DNA of 64,000 nt, taken from NCBI RefSeq assembly GCF_014174215.1, contig NZ_JABEQL010000004.1:62001-126000 (forward strand). Direction: 5' to 3'. The notes below the pieces were generated by a model. The model did not search any database and was not told the DNA's origin. It saw only the letters and a program-made list of their open reading frames with translations. Shown here in pieces: positions 15,692 through 26,404 of this stretch. Source of the DNA: Gluconacetobacter tumulicola. Its GTDB lineage: Bacteria > Pseudomonadota > Alphaproteobacteria > Acetobacterales > Acetobacteraceae. Position numbers and translations under genes: made by a program. Position 1 is the stretch's first letter, and every line of letters begins with the position of its first letter.

Positions 15692-18121
15692 ATGGTCACA
15701 CGTCTTCGCCTGAGTGTTCTTCTTGCCAGTACTGCCGTCGCCGGTCTGACCGGTGTGGCGGCGCGCGCCCAGACGACCAGCGTTGCCCCCAGCACCACGG
15801 CAACGGCGTCGACGCCTGCCGCTTCGGCGGCCACGCCGGTCCAGGGCGAAGCGAAGACGGAGGTCGTCAACGTGACCGGCCGCACCGCGCTGACCCGTTC
15901 GCCCGGCGCAGGCCTGATGCGGGTGGAAAAGGACCCCAAGGCGATCCAGACCATCACGCGCGACTTCATCTCGAAACAGTCGCCGACCACGAACATCCAG
16001 CAGATCCTGAAGATGCTGCCCAGCGCCAACGTGATGGATCAGGATTCCTTCGGCCTGTATTCCGGATCGACGATGGTGCGCGGCCTCGACCAGACCAATA
16101 TCGGCTGGACGCTGGACGGCATGCCGCTGAACGATATCGGCGGCGGGCAGTTCTATTCGAACGAGGTGCTGGAGGCCGAGGATCTGGAGACGGTTTCGCT
16201 GCTGCCCGGTTCGGTCAATCTCGACAGCCCGATCGTCAGCGGTGCCGGCGGCCTGGTCGAGGCGACGATGAGCAATCCTTCGCACAAGATGGGTGGCCTG
16301 CTCGATATCTCGTTCGGTTCGTTCGACATGACGCGCCAGTTCCTGAAGCTGAATTCAGGCGATATCGGCAATAGCGGCGTGCGGTTCATGTTCGCCTTCA
16401 GCCATACCAAGGCCAACAATTATCGCGGCCCCGGCCTGTCGGAGAAATTCCATTACGACTTCAAGCTCGTGAAGGATTTCGAGAATGGAAGCCATACCGG
16501 GCTGACCGTTTCCTACAACGACCAGGTCAACGATTCGTTCCTGAACCCCAGCCTGTCGCAATATCGCACGACCGGCTACAGCACGAACTACGATGCCAAT
16601 TACGGCGGCGTGAAGGATGCCAACTATTACAGGCTGCACGTCAATCCGTTCCGCAACGTCGTTGCCATCCTGCCGAGCCATATCGTCGTCAATTCGCGCC
16701 TGTCGATCGACGACAGCGCCTATTTCTGGCACGGGATCGGTAACGGCACCGGCGCCTCGACGCTGACCGAGGGCAAGACCTATTATGGCGGCGCCTATGT
16801 GCCGATCGACCTGACCGGTGACGGGCGGGTGACGAACGGCGCCACCTATCTGGCGCTGACGCCGTCGAACCAGGAGCAGTTCCGCCCCGGTAATACGATC
16901 AAGGTCAATTACCAGCTCGGCAGCCATCATCACCTGACCGCCGGCTGGTGGTATGAATATGCCAACCTGCTGCAATATTCGCCCGTCGGCAGGGTCAATC
17001 AGGCAACCGGCGAGCCGTACAATATCTGGGGTACCAATGCCCTGGTCAAAATGCCGAACGGCCAGCCCTACAATTATCGCGACTTCCTGAGCCTGTCGCA
17101 GGTCAACATGCTGTTCATCGGCGACAGCATGGATTATTTCGATCGCAAGCTGCATATCGACCTGGGCTTCAAGGAAGCCATGGTGACGCGGCGGGTCTAT
17201 AACTACGTCACCGGTCCCGGCGGCATCTATAACCGCAACCTGCATGTGGCCGAGCCGCTGCCGCAGATCGGCATTGCGTGGAACTTCAACCGCCACCATC
17301 AGATTTTCGTGGATGGCGCGACCAACTTCAAGGTGCCGTCGAACACCTCGCTCGTTGACTATTACTCCAACACGTCGGCGGCGCAGACCCAGCGCGGCGG
17401 GGCTTCGGTGCCGCAATATTCGATCTCCGAGGAAATCGGCTATCGCTACAACGGCGATACGGTTATCGGCAGCGTTTCGTTCTTCAACTACAACATGACC
17501 AACCGCCTGCTGACCCTGACCCAGTATAATTCAGCGGGTGGGGCCAGCTACAGCCAGACCGTCAATGCCGGTGGCCAGACGTCGCGCGGCGTCGATGTGC
17601 AGGTGTCGACGCGTCCGATCCTGTATCATCTGCGTCCCTATGCCTCGTTCGAGTATCTGAGCGCACGGATCGACAACAATATCGGGACGACGGGCGTTCG
17701 CAATGGCGTCACGATCGCCGATTACCTGCCTACGAAGGGCAAGAATCAGATCAACAGCCCGAAAGTGATGGCGGCCCTCGGCCTGGATTATGACGACGGG
17801 CGCCTGTTCGTGGGGGCACAGATCAAATATGTCGGCAAGCAGTACGCCACGCTGATGAACGACAGTTCGATCCCGAACTACATCACCGATGCCGTCAATA
17901 TCGGCTATCGTTTCGGCAGCCTCGGGTTCCTGAAGTCGCCGCAGATCCAGCTCAACATGACCAACCTGACCAATGCGAAGTTCCGCAGCGGTGTCTACAC
18001 GTTCCAGAACACGCTCAATGGGGTGACGGGCGTGAGGGGCAGCACCATTACCGGTGCGCAGCCTGTCTATTACCTCCAGACGCCTTTCACGGCGGTCGTG
18101 ACGGTCTCGACCGGCTTCTGA
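15692..18121 (+). CDS. TonB-dependent outer-membrane receptor
   Basis: An 809-residue outer-membrane transporter. The ATG at 15692 starts a clean signal peptide (MVTRLRLSVLLAST ... AARAQ); an in-frame ATG 60 bases upstream would bury it behind a polar stretch. A Thr/Ala/Pro linker leads to the TonB-box-like EVVNVTG, then a plug with STMVRGLDQTNIGWTLDGMP and a barrel ending in VSTGF. The plug shares TLDG and the general layout with the receptor at 9829-12354, suggesting related receptors rather than a tandem duplicate. It closes the cluster and is followed by a UUCG hairpin and a very strong terminator. The substrate is unknown. Confidence 0.9.
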   Translation: MVTRLRLSVLLASTAVAGLTGVAARAQTTSVAPSTTATASTPAASAATPVQGEAKTEVVNVTGRTALTRSPGAGLMRVEKDPKAIQTITRDFISKQSPTTNIQQILKMLPSANVMDQDSFGLYSGSTMVRGLDQTNIGWTLDGMPLNDIGGGQFYSNEVLEAEDLETVSLLPGSVNLDSPIVSGAGGLVEATMSNPSHKMGGLLDISFGSFDMTRQFLKLNSGDIGNSGVRFMFAFSHTKANNYRGPGLSEKFHYDFKLVKDFENGSHTGLTVSYNDQVNDSFLNPSLSQYRTTGYSTNYDANYGGVKDANYYRLHVNPFRNVVAILPSHIVVNSRLSIDDSAYFWHGIGNGTGASTLTEGKTYYGGAYVPIDLTGDGRVTNGATYLALTPSNQEQFRPGNTIKVNYQLGSHHHLTAGWWYEYANLLQYSPVGRVNQATGEPYNIWGTNALVKMPNGQPYNYRDFLSLSQVNMLFIGDSMDYFDRKLHIDLGFKEAMVTRRVYNYVTGPGGIYNRNLHVAEPLPQIGIAWNFNRHHQIFVDGATNFKVPSNTSLVDYYSNTSAAQTQRGGASVPQYSISEEIGYRYNGDTVIGSVSFFNYNMTNRLLTLTQYNSAGGASYSQTVNAGGQTSRGVDVQVSTRPILYHLRPYASFEYLSARIDNNIGTTGVRNGVTIADYLPTKGKNQINSPKVMAALGLDYDDGRLFVGAQIKYVGKQYATLMNDSSIPNYITDAVNIGYRFGSLGFLKSPQIQLNMTNLTNAKFRSGVYTFQNTLNGVTGVRGSTITGAQPVYYLQTPFTAVVTVSTGF

Positions 18122-18127
18122 TCCATG

Positions 18128-18147
18128 CGGCGCCCTTCGGGGCGCCG
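18128..18147 (+). terminator. UUCG-capped hairpin after TonB receptor
   Basis: A perfect 8-bp stem CGGCGCCC / GGGCGCCG closed by a TTCG tetraloop, 6 bases after the receptor stop. No T-run; it likely protects the mRNA 3' end together with the second hairpin downstream. Confidence 0.6.
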
Positions 18148-18167
18148 TTCAGGGAAACCGGAATTCT

Positions 18168-18209
18168 GAAAAAGCCTTTCAGCGAACGGGTTCGTTGAAA
18201 GGCTTTTTC
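18168..18209. terminator. Bidirectional intrinsic terminator, 20-bp stem
   Basis: Left arm 18168-18187 and right arm 18190-18209 pair over 20 positions with a single G:U. Each arm has an A5/T5 end, so it works in both directions: for the TonB receptor on the plus strand and for tldD and the small gene on the minus strand. The last ten or so codons of the small minus-strand gene lie inside it. Confidence 0.8.
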
Positions 18210-18400
18210 ATGTCCGAGAGGCGTGGAAACGCGTCGTCCGGCCGGTGATCGTGCCAGGACAGGACGATGACTGGCGTCATCAATGCCAGACATTCCGTGA
18301 AGAACAGGCCCATCATGATCCGCCGGGCGAGGTCGAGCCCGTCGACAGGGGCGAAGGACGAGGGATAGGGCATCGCGTCATCCTGCTCGTCCTGCGCCAT
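18179..18400 (-). CDS. Small single-span membrane protein of unknown function
   Basis: A 73-residue product I do not recognise. It has an acidic N-terminus (MAQDEQDDAMPYP), a predicted membrane segment at about residues 27-48 and a short charged tail. It is judged real because it starts 14 bases after the tldD stop on the same strand, with a GGGAG ribosome site 9 bases before the ATG, and because the stop coincides with a strong terminator. The last residues (DMKKPFNEP) are encoded by the terminator arm, so the C-terminus may be evolutionarily recent. In many alphaproteobacteria tldD neighbours cytochrome oxidase genes, but nothing here ties this protein to that complex. Confidence 0.6.
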   Translation of the reverse strand: MAQDEQDDAMPYPSSFAPVDGLDLARRIMMGLFFTECLALMTPVIVLSWHDHRPDDAFPRLSDMKKPFNEPVR

Positions 18401-18414
18401 GATGATATCTCCCT

Positions 18415-19875
<1,461 letters not shown>

Positions 19876-20107
19876 CGGGGGCGGACTCCGGACGGTGCGC
19901 GGGAACGGGAGGGCAGGGTGGGTGGTGCCCTGCCGGAATTCATAATCGTATTCCGATGTGGGGCGAAAGCGTGCGCTTGACCAGTGCCGCCATCGTCCGT
20001 CCGTGGGATGAACTTCACGCCATCCGGGTCGTTTTTCTTATGCGCCCTCGGCACCGCAGGGCATTCTGTCCTGCCAACATGCTGACCGAACGAGGATTTC
20101 CCGACTG

Positions 20108-21919
20108 GTGACGCTTCATCTTCCGGTGCGACGCGCCGTCCGGCCCGGTCGCGGTTCCGCCATGCCCCGCCGCCGCCGCGCGATGTCGCGCGGGGGGATG
20201 CTGCTGGCCGCCTGGCTGGCGCTGCCGGTCATGCAGCCTGCGTCGGCGGAGCCCGTCGCGGAACCCGTCATGGCGCCCGCGCCCGCATCGGCGCCCGCGA
20301 CGCTGCCTGTTATCGCGCCGGCCGCCGGCCTTCTGCCGCCCTCGATCGCGTTGGACGGGCTGTTCGCCGCTATTTCCGCCGCCCATATCTTCGCCGATGC
20401 CAAGACGGCGGCCGATGCCGTGCCCGACCGCGCGCCGGGCGACCTGCTGGCGGCGTATGAGCAGGCGAAGGCGCAATCGGGGTTCGACCTCAACAGTTTC
20501 GTGGCTCAGCATTTCTTGGTGCCGCAGCAGCGCCTGGTCTCCTATCGCCGGCATCAGGACGAAAGCGTGCGCGAGTATATCGACGGGATGTGGGATGTGC
20601 TGAGCCGGCCGCCGGACCGGCCGCCTGCCTATTCGTCGCTGCTGCCGCTGCCGGAGTCCTATGTCGTGCCCGGCGGGCGGTTCCGCGAGCTTTATTACTG
20701 GGATTCCTATTTCACGCTGATCGGGCTGTCGGAAAGTGGGCGGTTCGACCTGCTGCGCGGGACGGTGCGTGACATCGCCTCGCTGATCGACGGCTACGGG
20801 CACATGCCCAATGGCAGCCGCACCTATTATCTCAGCCGGTCCGAGCCGCCATTCTTCGCGCTGATGGTCGACCTGCTGGCGCGACATGACGGGCCGGGCG
20901 CCTACACGAACTTCCTGCCGCAGCTACAGCGCGAATATGATTATTGGATGGAGGGGGCCGACGGGCTGGCGCCCGGTACCGCCCATCGCCGCGTGGTGCG
21001 CCTGGCGGACGGAACGGTGATGAACCGTTACTGGGACGACCGGGATACGCCGCGCGACGAGAGCTATCCGCAGGATATCGCCACGGCCGCGGCGTCCGAC
21101 CGGCCCGCCGCCGAGATCTATCGCAACCTGCGTGCCGGGGCGGAAAGCGGGTGGGATTATTCCTCGCGCTGGCTGGCCGACGGCCATACGCTGACCACGA
21201 TCCATACCACCGACCTGCTGCCGGTGGATCTGAACAGCCTGATCGCGCATCTGCAGCAGACGCTGGCCCATGCCTATGGCCTGCGGGGGGACCAGGCGCA
21301 GGCGCAGCGCTACGCCCAACTGGCGACCGAGCGGATCGCCGCCATCCGGCGCGTATTGTGGGACCCGGCCCAGGGCGCGTTCTTCGATTACGATTGGAAA
21401 AAGCAGGCGCTGTCGCCGGTTCTGTCGGTGGCGACGATGGTGCCGCTGTTCCTGGAGGCCGCGACGCCCGAGCAGGCGCGCATGGTGGCGGCGACGGCGC
21501 GGGCCCGGCTGTTGCGCGCGGGCGGGCTGGTGACGACCGAGCAGGCCACCGGCCAGCAATGGGATGCGCCGAACGGCTGGGCGCCGGAGGAATGGATGGC
21601 CATCATGGGGCTGGCCCGCTACGGGCAGGACGATCTGGCGCGGGAGATCGCCGCCCGGTGGACGGCGCGGGTGGTCACGACCTACCAGAAATCGGGCGTG
21701 CTGCTGGAGAAATACGACGTGGTGGACCCGTCGGTCAGCCCGATGGGTGGTGCGGGAGGCGGCGAATATCCGATGCAGATCGGCTTTGGCTGGACCAACG
21801 GCACGCTGCTGGGTCTGATGAACCGCTATCCTGCCATCGTTCCTCCCTCGGTGCCGGTGCCCAATGCGCCGCCGCCCAGCGTTGCGTCATCCAACGCCCC
21901 GCCTTCAGCGCATGACTGA
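20108..21919 (+). CDS. treA: Periplasmic trehalase (GH37)
   Basis: Hydrolyses alpha,alpha-trehalose to two glucose. Both GH37 signatures are present: PGGRFRELYYWDSYF (188-202) and QWDAPNGWAP near residue 485, and the SGWDYSSRW segment contains the catalytic acid Asp. The N-terminus has an Arg-rich region, a hydrophobic core (MLLAAWLALPVM) and a cleavage site near ASAEP, then an Ala/Pro-rich spacer, so the enzyme is exported. GTG at 20108 is the longest start (GAGG lies 12 bases before it); the ATG at 20162 also gives a good signal peptide and may be the true one. The C-terminal 25 residues are Pro/Ser-rich. Likely role: use of external trehalose or osmotic adjustment. Confidence 0.93.
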   Translation: MTLHLPVRRAVRPGRGSAMPRRRRAMSRGGMLLAAWLALPVMQPASAEPVAEPVMAPAPASAPATLPVIAPAAGLLPPSIALDGLFAAISAAHIFADAKTAADAVPDRAPGDLLAAYEQAKAQSGFDLNSFVAQHFLVPQQRLVSYRRHQDESVREYIDGMWDVLSRPPDRPPAYSSLLPLPESYVVPGGRFRELYYWDSYFTLIGLSESGRFDLLRGTVRDIASLIDGYGHMPNGSRTYYLSRSEPPFFALMVDLLARHDGPGAYTNFLPQLQREYDYWMEGADGLAPGTAHRRVVRLADGTVMNRYWDDRDTPRDESYPQDIATAAASDRPAAEIYRNLRAGAESGWDYSSRWLADGHTLTTIHTTDLLPVDLNSLIAHLQQTLAHAYGLRGDQAQAQRYAQLATERIAAIRRVLWDPAQGAFFDYDWKKQALSPVLSVATMVPLFLEAATPEQARMVAATARARLLRAGGLVTTEQATGQQWDAPNGWAPEEWMAIMGLARYGQDDLAREIAARWTARVVTTYQKSGVLLEKYDVVDPSVSPMGGAGGGEYPMQIGFGWTNGTLLGLMNRYPAIVPPSVPVPNAPPPSVASSNAPPSAHD

Positions 21920-22113
21920 AAATGCGGGCTGGAACGTGGGCGGGGCTTGGGGAGCCTGGGCGGAAATGTGGGCTGGCGAGCGAGAGCGGCCCAAAGGGCC
22001 GCGCCCGTCGTGTGTTTTTGAGCATCGGAGCGGAGTGGCCTTGATGGCCATGAGCACCGGAGCGCAGGCAACGCGCGTCGGATCGCCGCCAGCGCGCATT
22101 TACGCCCAGGCTC
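21920..22113. other. Intergenic stretch with hairpin, possible dispersed repeat
   Basis: Between convergent trehalase and ctaA. It contains a perfect 7-bp hairpin with an AAA loop (21986-22002) and reads openly in several frames on both strands without a ribosome site. Composition and openness suggest repeat-like intergenic DNA rather than a gene. No second copy is in the window. Confidence 0.35.
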
Positions 22114-23214
22114 TCAGACGCGGCCGACGCCGCGTAGGCGGTGCAGCGCCACGATGGCGACGGTCAGCAGGACGGCGCCCCAGGTCTGGTGCATGGTGCC
22201 GGCCCAGGCGGGCACGACCAGCAGCAGGGTGGTGACGCCCAGCGCGTACTGGATCAGCACCGCCCAGCCCAGGAGCATCAGGATATCCTGCGCCTTCTTG
22301 CCCAGTTGCGGCGTGCGCAGGCCGCTCAGCACGGTGCCGCCGATGACCAGCGCGGTCACCGTCGCCAGCAGCCGGTGGTCGAACTGGACGGCGGGAATGT
22401 TGGCGAACCAGTTCATCCAGAACGGCGACAGCTTGGCATAGCCCTGCGGGATCAGGTGCCCTTCCATCAGCGGGAAGGTGTTGTAGGCGAAGCCCGCATG
22501 CGTGCCGGCGGTGAAGCCGCCGGCGATGATGGTGAGGCCGATCAGGAACGTGGCGCACCAGACCAGGCGCTTGGTCCGCACCACCGCGACGGTGGCGGGA
22601 ATGAAGGGGGCGACCGGCGTGCGGACCGACAGCGCCGTCCACAGGATCGCGATATAGAGGGCGAAGGCGCAGCTCAGATGCAGCACCAGCCGCACCGGCT
22701 CCACCGCCGTGCTGTTCTGGTCGAAGCCCGAGGCGACCATGAACCAGCCCACCGCCCCTTGCAGCCCGCCCAGCACGAAGAACAGCAGCAGCCGCGCGAT
22801 CAGGCCGCGTGTCAGCGCGCCCGTCACCGCGAACCAGATCAGCGGCACCAGCAGCACCAGCCCGATCAGCCGGCCCCAGAACCGGTGGGTCCATTCCGCC
22901 CAGAAGATCTGCTGGAACCCGGCCAGCCCGAACCCGTCATGCAGGATCTTGTATTGCGGGATGGTCTGGTACAGCGCGAACTGGCGCTCCCATTCCGCAT
23001 GGGACAGCGGGGGGATCATGCCCGTCACCGGCCGCCAGTCCATGATCGACAGGCCCGAGCCCGTCAGGCGGGTATAGCCGCCCAGCGCGATCATGCCGAT
23101 CAGCATGAAGCAGATGACGAACAGCCAGGTGGAGATGCGCTGCCGGTTGCGGGGCGAGAGGGACGAGGCCCTGTCGCGGCGGGCGGCGGATTGCGGGATG
23201 GTGTGTGCGGACAT
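22114..23214 (-). CDS. ctaA: Heme A synthase, CtaA/COX15 type
   Basis: Oxidises the C8 methyl of heme O to the formyl of heme A for aa3-type cytochrome oxidase; inner membrane. The 366-residue product has about eight transmembrane segments in two four-helix halves. Typical motifs seen are [17 protein letters not shown] near the N-terminus, the EWTHRFWGR His segment, [25 protein letters not shown] and QFDHRLLA. The paired His residues of both halves are the heme ligands. This is the proteobacterial type 2 (Cox15-like) form. No ctaB or oxidase genes are in the window. Start ATG at 23214 faces a divergent membrane-protein gene. Confidence 0.95.
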   Translation of the reverse strand: MSAHTIPQSAARRDRASSLSPRNRQRISTWLFVICFMLIGMIALGGYTRLTGSGLSIMDWRPVTGMIPPLSHAEWERQFALYQTIPQYKILHDGFGLAGFQQIFWAEWTHRFWGRLIGLVLLVPLIWFAVTGALTRGLIARLLLFFVLGGLQGAVGWFMVASGFDQNSTAVEPVRLVLHLSCAFALYIAILWTALSVRTPVAPFIPATVAVVRTKRLVWCATFLIGLTIIAGGFTAGTHAGFAYNTFPLMEGHLIPQGYAKLSPFWMNWFANIPAVQFDHRLLATVTALVIGGTVLSGLRTPQLGKKAQDILMLLGWAVLIQYALGVTTLLLVVPAWAGTMHQTWGAVLLTVAIVALHRLRGVGRV

Positions 23215-23378
23215 GAGGTGGATTTAGACCCGCCTTGCCGCCGGTCGCAAGCCGATGCTAGTGCATGGCCCATGCGTTGCCCGCCTGGGCGCGGCGCCTC
23301 CCGTCACGCCATGAATGATTCCAGCATCGGACCTGACGCCGTGGCCTCTTTCCTTCCCTGTCCTGACCGGCGCCCTGC

Positions 23379-24071
23379 GTGACCGATCGCCTCGTTGCCC
23401 CGTCTTCCCGTGCCGACGGGCTGGCCGTGCTGGTGCGGCCGGCGCTGATGGTGGCCGCCTGCGTGGCGGTGGGGCTGGCCCTGCGCTACGCGCCCGGTCT
23501 GCGGGGTGTGCTGGGCGATACCGCGCTGCTGCGCGACGGCATGGGCGGGCGGCTGGTCTTTCTGCTGGCGGGTTCGGCGATCTGTGCCGTGGGGCTGCCG
23601 CGCCAACTGGTCTGTTTTGCCGCCGGCGTGTCCTATGGCACGGCCGAGGGCATCGTGCTGGCCAGCCTTGCCACGCTGGCGGGGGCGGTCAGCGGGTTCG
23701 GCTGGGCGCGCGGGGTGGGGCGGGCCAGCGTGCGGCGGCGACTGGCCGGGCGCCTGGCCCGGCTGGACGGGTTTGTCACGGCGCATCCCTTCACCGCCAT
23801 CTTGACCATCCGCCTGCTGCCCGTGGGCTCGGCCCTGATGCTCAACCTGCTGGCCGGGGTTTCGGGGGCTGGATTCGTGCCGTTCGTGCTGGCGACGCTG
23901 CTGGGCAGCCTGCCGCAGACGGTGGTGTTCGTGCTGCTGGGCGGTGGGGCGCGGATCGGCCATGGCTGGCAGGTGGCGCTGGCGGCGGTGCTCTTCGCCG
24001 GGGCCGGCGCGCTGGGCCTGTGGCTGGCGCGGCGCATGGCGTCGCGGGACAATGCCCCGGAGGTGCCGTGA
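23379..24071 (+). CDS. TVP38/TMEM64 (VTT/DedA-like) membrane protein
   Basis: A 230-residue inner-membrane protein. The middle holds the family's core: a reentrant-loop region with FAAGVSYG and later RLARLDGFVTAHPFTAIL-TIRLLPVGS, followed by the NLLAGVSG and TLLGSLPQ segments (G-x-x-x-G-P/Q-type signature). Such VTT proteins are thought to scramble or flip lipids, but the role of this one is unproven. Start GTG at 23379; no alternative ATG fits. It is divergent from ctaA and followed by a Bcr/CflA exporter on the same strand after a 180-base gap, so it is probably transcribed separately. Confidence 0.82.
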   Translation: MTDRLVAPSSRADGLAVLVRPALMVAACVAVGLALRYAPGLRGVLGDTALLRDGMGGRLVFLLAGSAICAVGLPRQLVCFAAGVSYGTAEGIVLASLATLAGAVSGFGWARGVGRASVRRRLAGRLARLDGFVTAHPFTAILTIRLLPVGSALMLNLLAGVSGAGFVPFVLATLLGSLPQTVVFVLLGGGARIGHGWQVALAAVLFAGAGALGLWLARRMASRDNAPEVP

Positions 24072-24250
24072 AGGTGCCATTTTGTAGCCCTGTTCCGCCC
24101 GTCTGATCCGGGGACACGGGCCGCCTTGCCGGGGGCTGTTGCGCGTATGCACAGCGTCCGGCGAAATGCAGCCTTACAGTATTTATATGATGAAAAACGG
24201 TGACACGCTGAGATAGTAGGTCCCGACGATCTCTATATGGAGTGCCGCTG

Positions 24251-25582
24251 ATGGCGCCATCCGCGATAGCCGCGAGATCCGACGATGCCCCTGCCACCGC
24301 CTCCGCTTCCCGGCCCATGAACTGGATCGCCATCCTGCTTGGGTTTCTGACGGCTGTGGGGCCGGTATCGACGGATATCTACCTTCCCGCCTTCCCGGCG
24401 CTGGAAGCGTCGCTGCACGCCCCGGCGGGCTCGGCGGAAATGACCCTGGCGATCTGGTTCGTCGGCCTGGCGATCGGGCAGATCACGATGGGGCCGCTGT
24501 CCGACCGGTTCGGGCGGCGCATGCCCATGCTGCTCGGCACGCTGATCTATACGCTGGCCTCGGTCGGCTGCGCCATGGCGGGCGATATCTGGACCTTTTC
24601 CAGCTTTCGCCTGCTGGCGTCGCTGGGGGCGTCGGCCAGCCTGGTGATTCCCAGCGCCTGCGTGCGCGACATCTCCTACGGCAACGAGGCCGCGCGCCTG
24701 ATGTCGCGGCTGGTGCTGGTCATGGGGGTGGTGCCGGTGCTGGCGCCGACGCTCGGCGGCTTCGTGCTGTCCTTCACCTCCTGGCGGTCGATCTTCTGGG
24801 CCTCGGCGGCCTATGGGCTGATCTGTACCGTGCTGGTGGCGCGGGTGCTGCCCGAAACCCTGCCGGAGCGCGAGCGCAGCATCCTCTCCCCGCTTGCGCT
24901 GGCCACCCGTTATGTGACGCTGGCGCGCGACCGGGGGTTCATCACCAATGCCATGATTGCCGGATTCGGTGCTTTCATGTCGTTCACCTACCTGTCGGCG
25001 GCGCCTTCGGTCTTCATCCATCTTTTCGGCTTCACGCCGGCCGGGTTCGGCATGCTGTTCGGGGTGTTCGCCGCCTGCATGATCGGGGCCTCGCAGCTCA
25101 ATGGCGTGCTGGTGGGGCGGATCGATGCCGGGCGGATTCTCGGCATGTCGGTGGGTACCGCCGTGCTGGGCACGGTGGGGATGCTGGTGGTGTCGGTCGT
25201 CATGGCGTTTGCGATCCGGGGTGGGGCGGTGCCGCACGGGATCGCCCTGGTGCCGCTGATCCTGGCGATGATGGTCGCGCTGGGCACGACCGGCATCATC
25301 GGGCCGAATGCGGCCGTGGGGGCGATGGCCGACCATCCGCGCCAGGCGGGCAGCGCCTCGGCCTTCATCGGCACGCTGCAATATGTGCTGGGTGCCCTCG
25401 CCGGCGCCTTTGTCGGCATGCTGCCGCGCACCACGCCGGTGCCGATGGCGGGCGTGATGCTGATGGGGGCCGTCATCATGCTGCTGATGGTCCTGCTGCG
25501 GCCCGCGCGCCCGGCGGCCGAGACAGCCGAGGCAGTCCATATGGATGGAGAGGCACCGGGCGCCCCGCCCCTGATCCATTGA
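24251..25582 (+). CDS. Bcr/CflA-family MFS drug exporter
   Basis: A 12-helix proton antiporter. The 443-residue protein shows the Bcr/CflA hallmarks: [13 protein letters not shown] in helix 1, [19 protein letters not shown] (motif A) between helices 2 and 3, and the [17 protein letters not shown] region after helix 4, followed by [10 protein letters not shown]. Typical substrates of the family are bicyclomycin, chloramphenicol or small metabolites; the substrate here is unknown. The ATG at 24251 is preferred over the in-frame GTG at 24242 because GGAG at 24239-24242 is 8 bases upstream of the ATG. An A/T-rich patch near 24175-24200 is the likely promoter. Confidence 0.9.
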   Translation: MAPSAIAARSDDAPATASASRPMNWIAILLGFLTAVGPVSTDIYLPAFPALEASLHAPAGSAEMTLAIWFVGLAIGQITMGPLSDRFGRRMPMLLGTLIYTLASVGCAMAGDIWTFSSFRLLASLGASASLVIPSACVRDISYGNEAARLMSRLVLVMGVVPVLAPTLGGFVLSFTSWRSIFWASAAYGLICTVLVARVLPETLPERERSILSPLALATRYVTLARDRGFITNAMIAGFGAFMSFTYLSAAPSVFIHLFGFTPAGFGMLFGVFAACMIGASQLNGVLVGRIDAGRILGMSVGTAVLGTVGMLVVSVVMAFAIRGGAVPHGIALVPLILAMMVALGTTGIIGPNAAVGAMADHPRQAGSASAFIGTLQYVLGALAGAFVGMLPRTTPVPMAGVMLMGAVIMLLMVLLRPARPAAETAEAVHMDGEAPGAPPLIH

Positions 25583-25703
25583 TGCCGGCTGCCGCCGGGC
25601 TTGCGGGCGATGGCGGCGGCGGGCTAGCTACAGCATGGCGGTTTTTCCGGCCCGGACGACAGGTCCTGGCCGGCTTTCGCCATGGAATTCGGTTTATTAC
25701 GGG

Positions 25704-26252
25704 ATGGATTTGGATACGGACATGACGACCGCCACGATGGACCTGAAGCAGCACATTCGCGGCATTCCGGATTTTCCGAAGCCGGGTATCCTGTTTTACG
25801 ATATCTCCACCCTGATGCGGAACGCGGATGCGTGGCAGGTGGCGATGGGGCGGGTGACGCATGCGGTCGCCCCCTGGGCGCCGGACATGCTGGCCGCCAT
25901 CGAATCCCGCGGGTTCCTGACCGCCGCCCCGCTGGCCAGCCGGCTGGGCTGCGGCCTGGTGATGCTGCGCAAGCCGGGCAAGCTGCCGGGCGAGACGGTC
26001 TCGCATTCCTACGAGCTGGAATATGGCAGCGACACGCTGCACATCCAGGCCGACGCCATCGTGCCCGGCCAGCGGGTGGTGGTGATGGACGACCTGCTGG
26101 CGACCGGCGGCACGCTCGCGGCCTCGGTCGCGCTGCTGCGCAAGGTCGGCGCGAATGTCGTGGGGGCCTCGGTGCTGGTGGAACTGACCGCGCTGGGCGG
26201 GCGGGCGCGGCTGGATGTGCCGGTCAAGGCCCTGGTCTCGTACGACGAATGA
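25704..26252 (+). CDS. apt: Adenine phosphoribosyltransferase
   Basis: Salvages adenine with PRPP to AMP; cytosolic dimer. The conserved [18 protein letters not shown] opening, ESRGF, and the PRPP-binding loop [13 protein letters not shown] are all present. From the ATG at 25704 the product is 182 residues, close to the family norm of 170-183; in-frame ATGs at 25722 and 25737 would give 176 and 171 residues and are also possible, since none has a strong ribosome site. The frame stays open further upstream to 25635 but the extra residues match nothing in the family. It is followed by a UUCG hairpin and a promoter region for the next gene. Confidence 0.93.
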   Translation: MDLDTDMTTATMDLKQHIRGIPDFPKPGILFYDISTLMRNADAWQVAMGRVTHAVAPWAPDMLAAIESRGFLTAAPLASRLGCGLVMLRKPGKLPGETVSHSYELEYGSDTLHIQADAIVPGQRVVVMDDLLATGGTLAASVALLRKVGANVVGASVLVELTALGGRARLDVPVKALVSYDE

Positions 26253-26258
26253 CGCTGT

Positions 26259-26282
26259 CCCCGGCCGCTTCGGCGGCCGGGG
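26259..26282 (+). terminator. UUCG-capped hairpin after apt
   Basis: A perfect 10-bp GC stem (CCCCGGCCGC / GCGGCCGGGG) with a TTCG loop, 6 bases after the apt stop. It lacks a T-run, as the hairpin at 18128-18147 does. Confidence 0.6.
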
Positions 26283-26404
26283 GAATGCGGTTTCGTGACC
26301 TCTGTTATTCGGTTCCCTGTACTGTCGGCGGATGGCGTGGTGATCTAATGGTGATTTAAGAGAGGACGTGAAACCGTCGTCCGGCGGCGGGCGCAGTGCG
26401 GAGC

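Noticed and set aside
21920-22113. Possible small genes in the trehalase-ctaA gap
   Set aside because: Several frames are open on both strands but none has a ribosome site or recognisable family; more likely repeat-like intergenic DNA.
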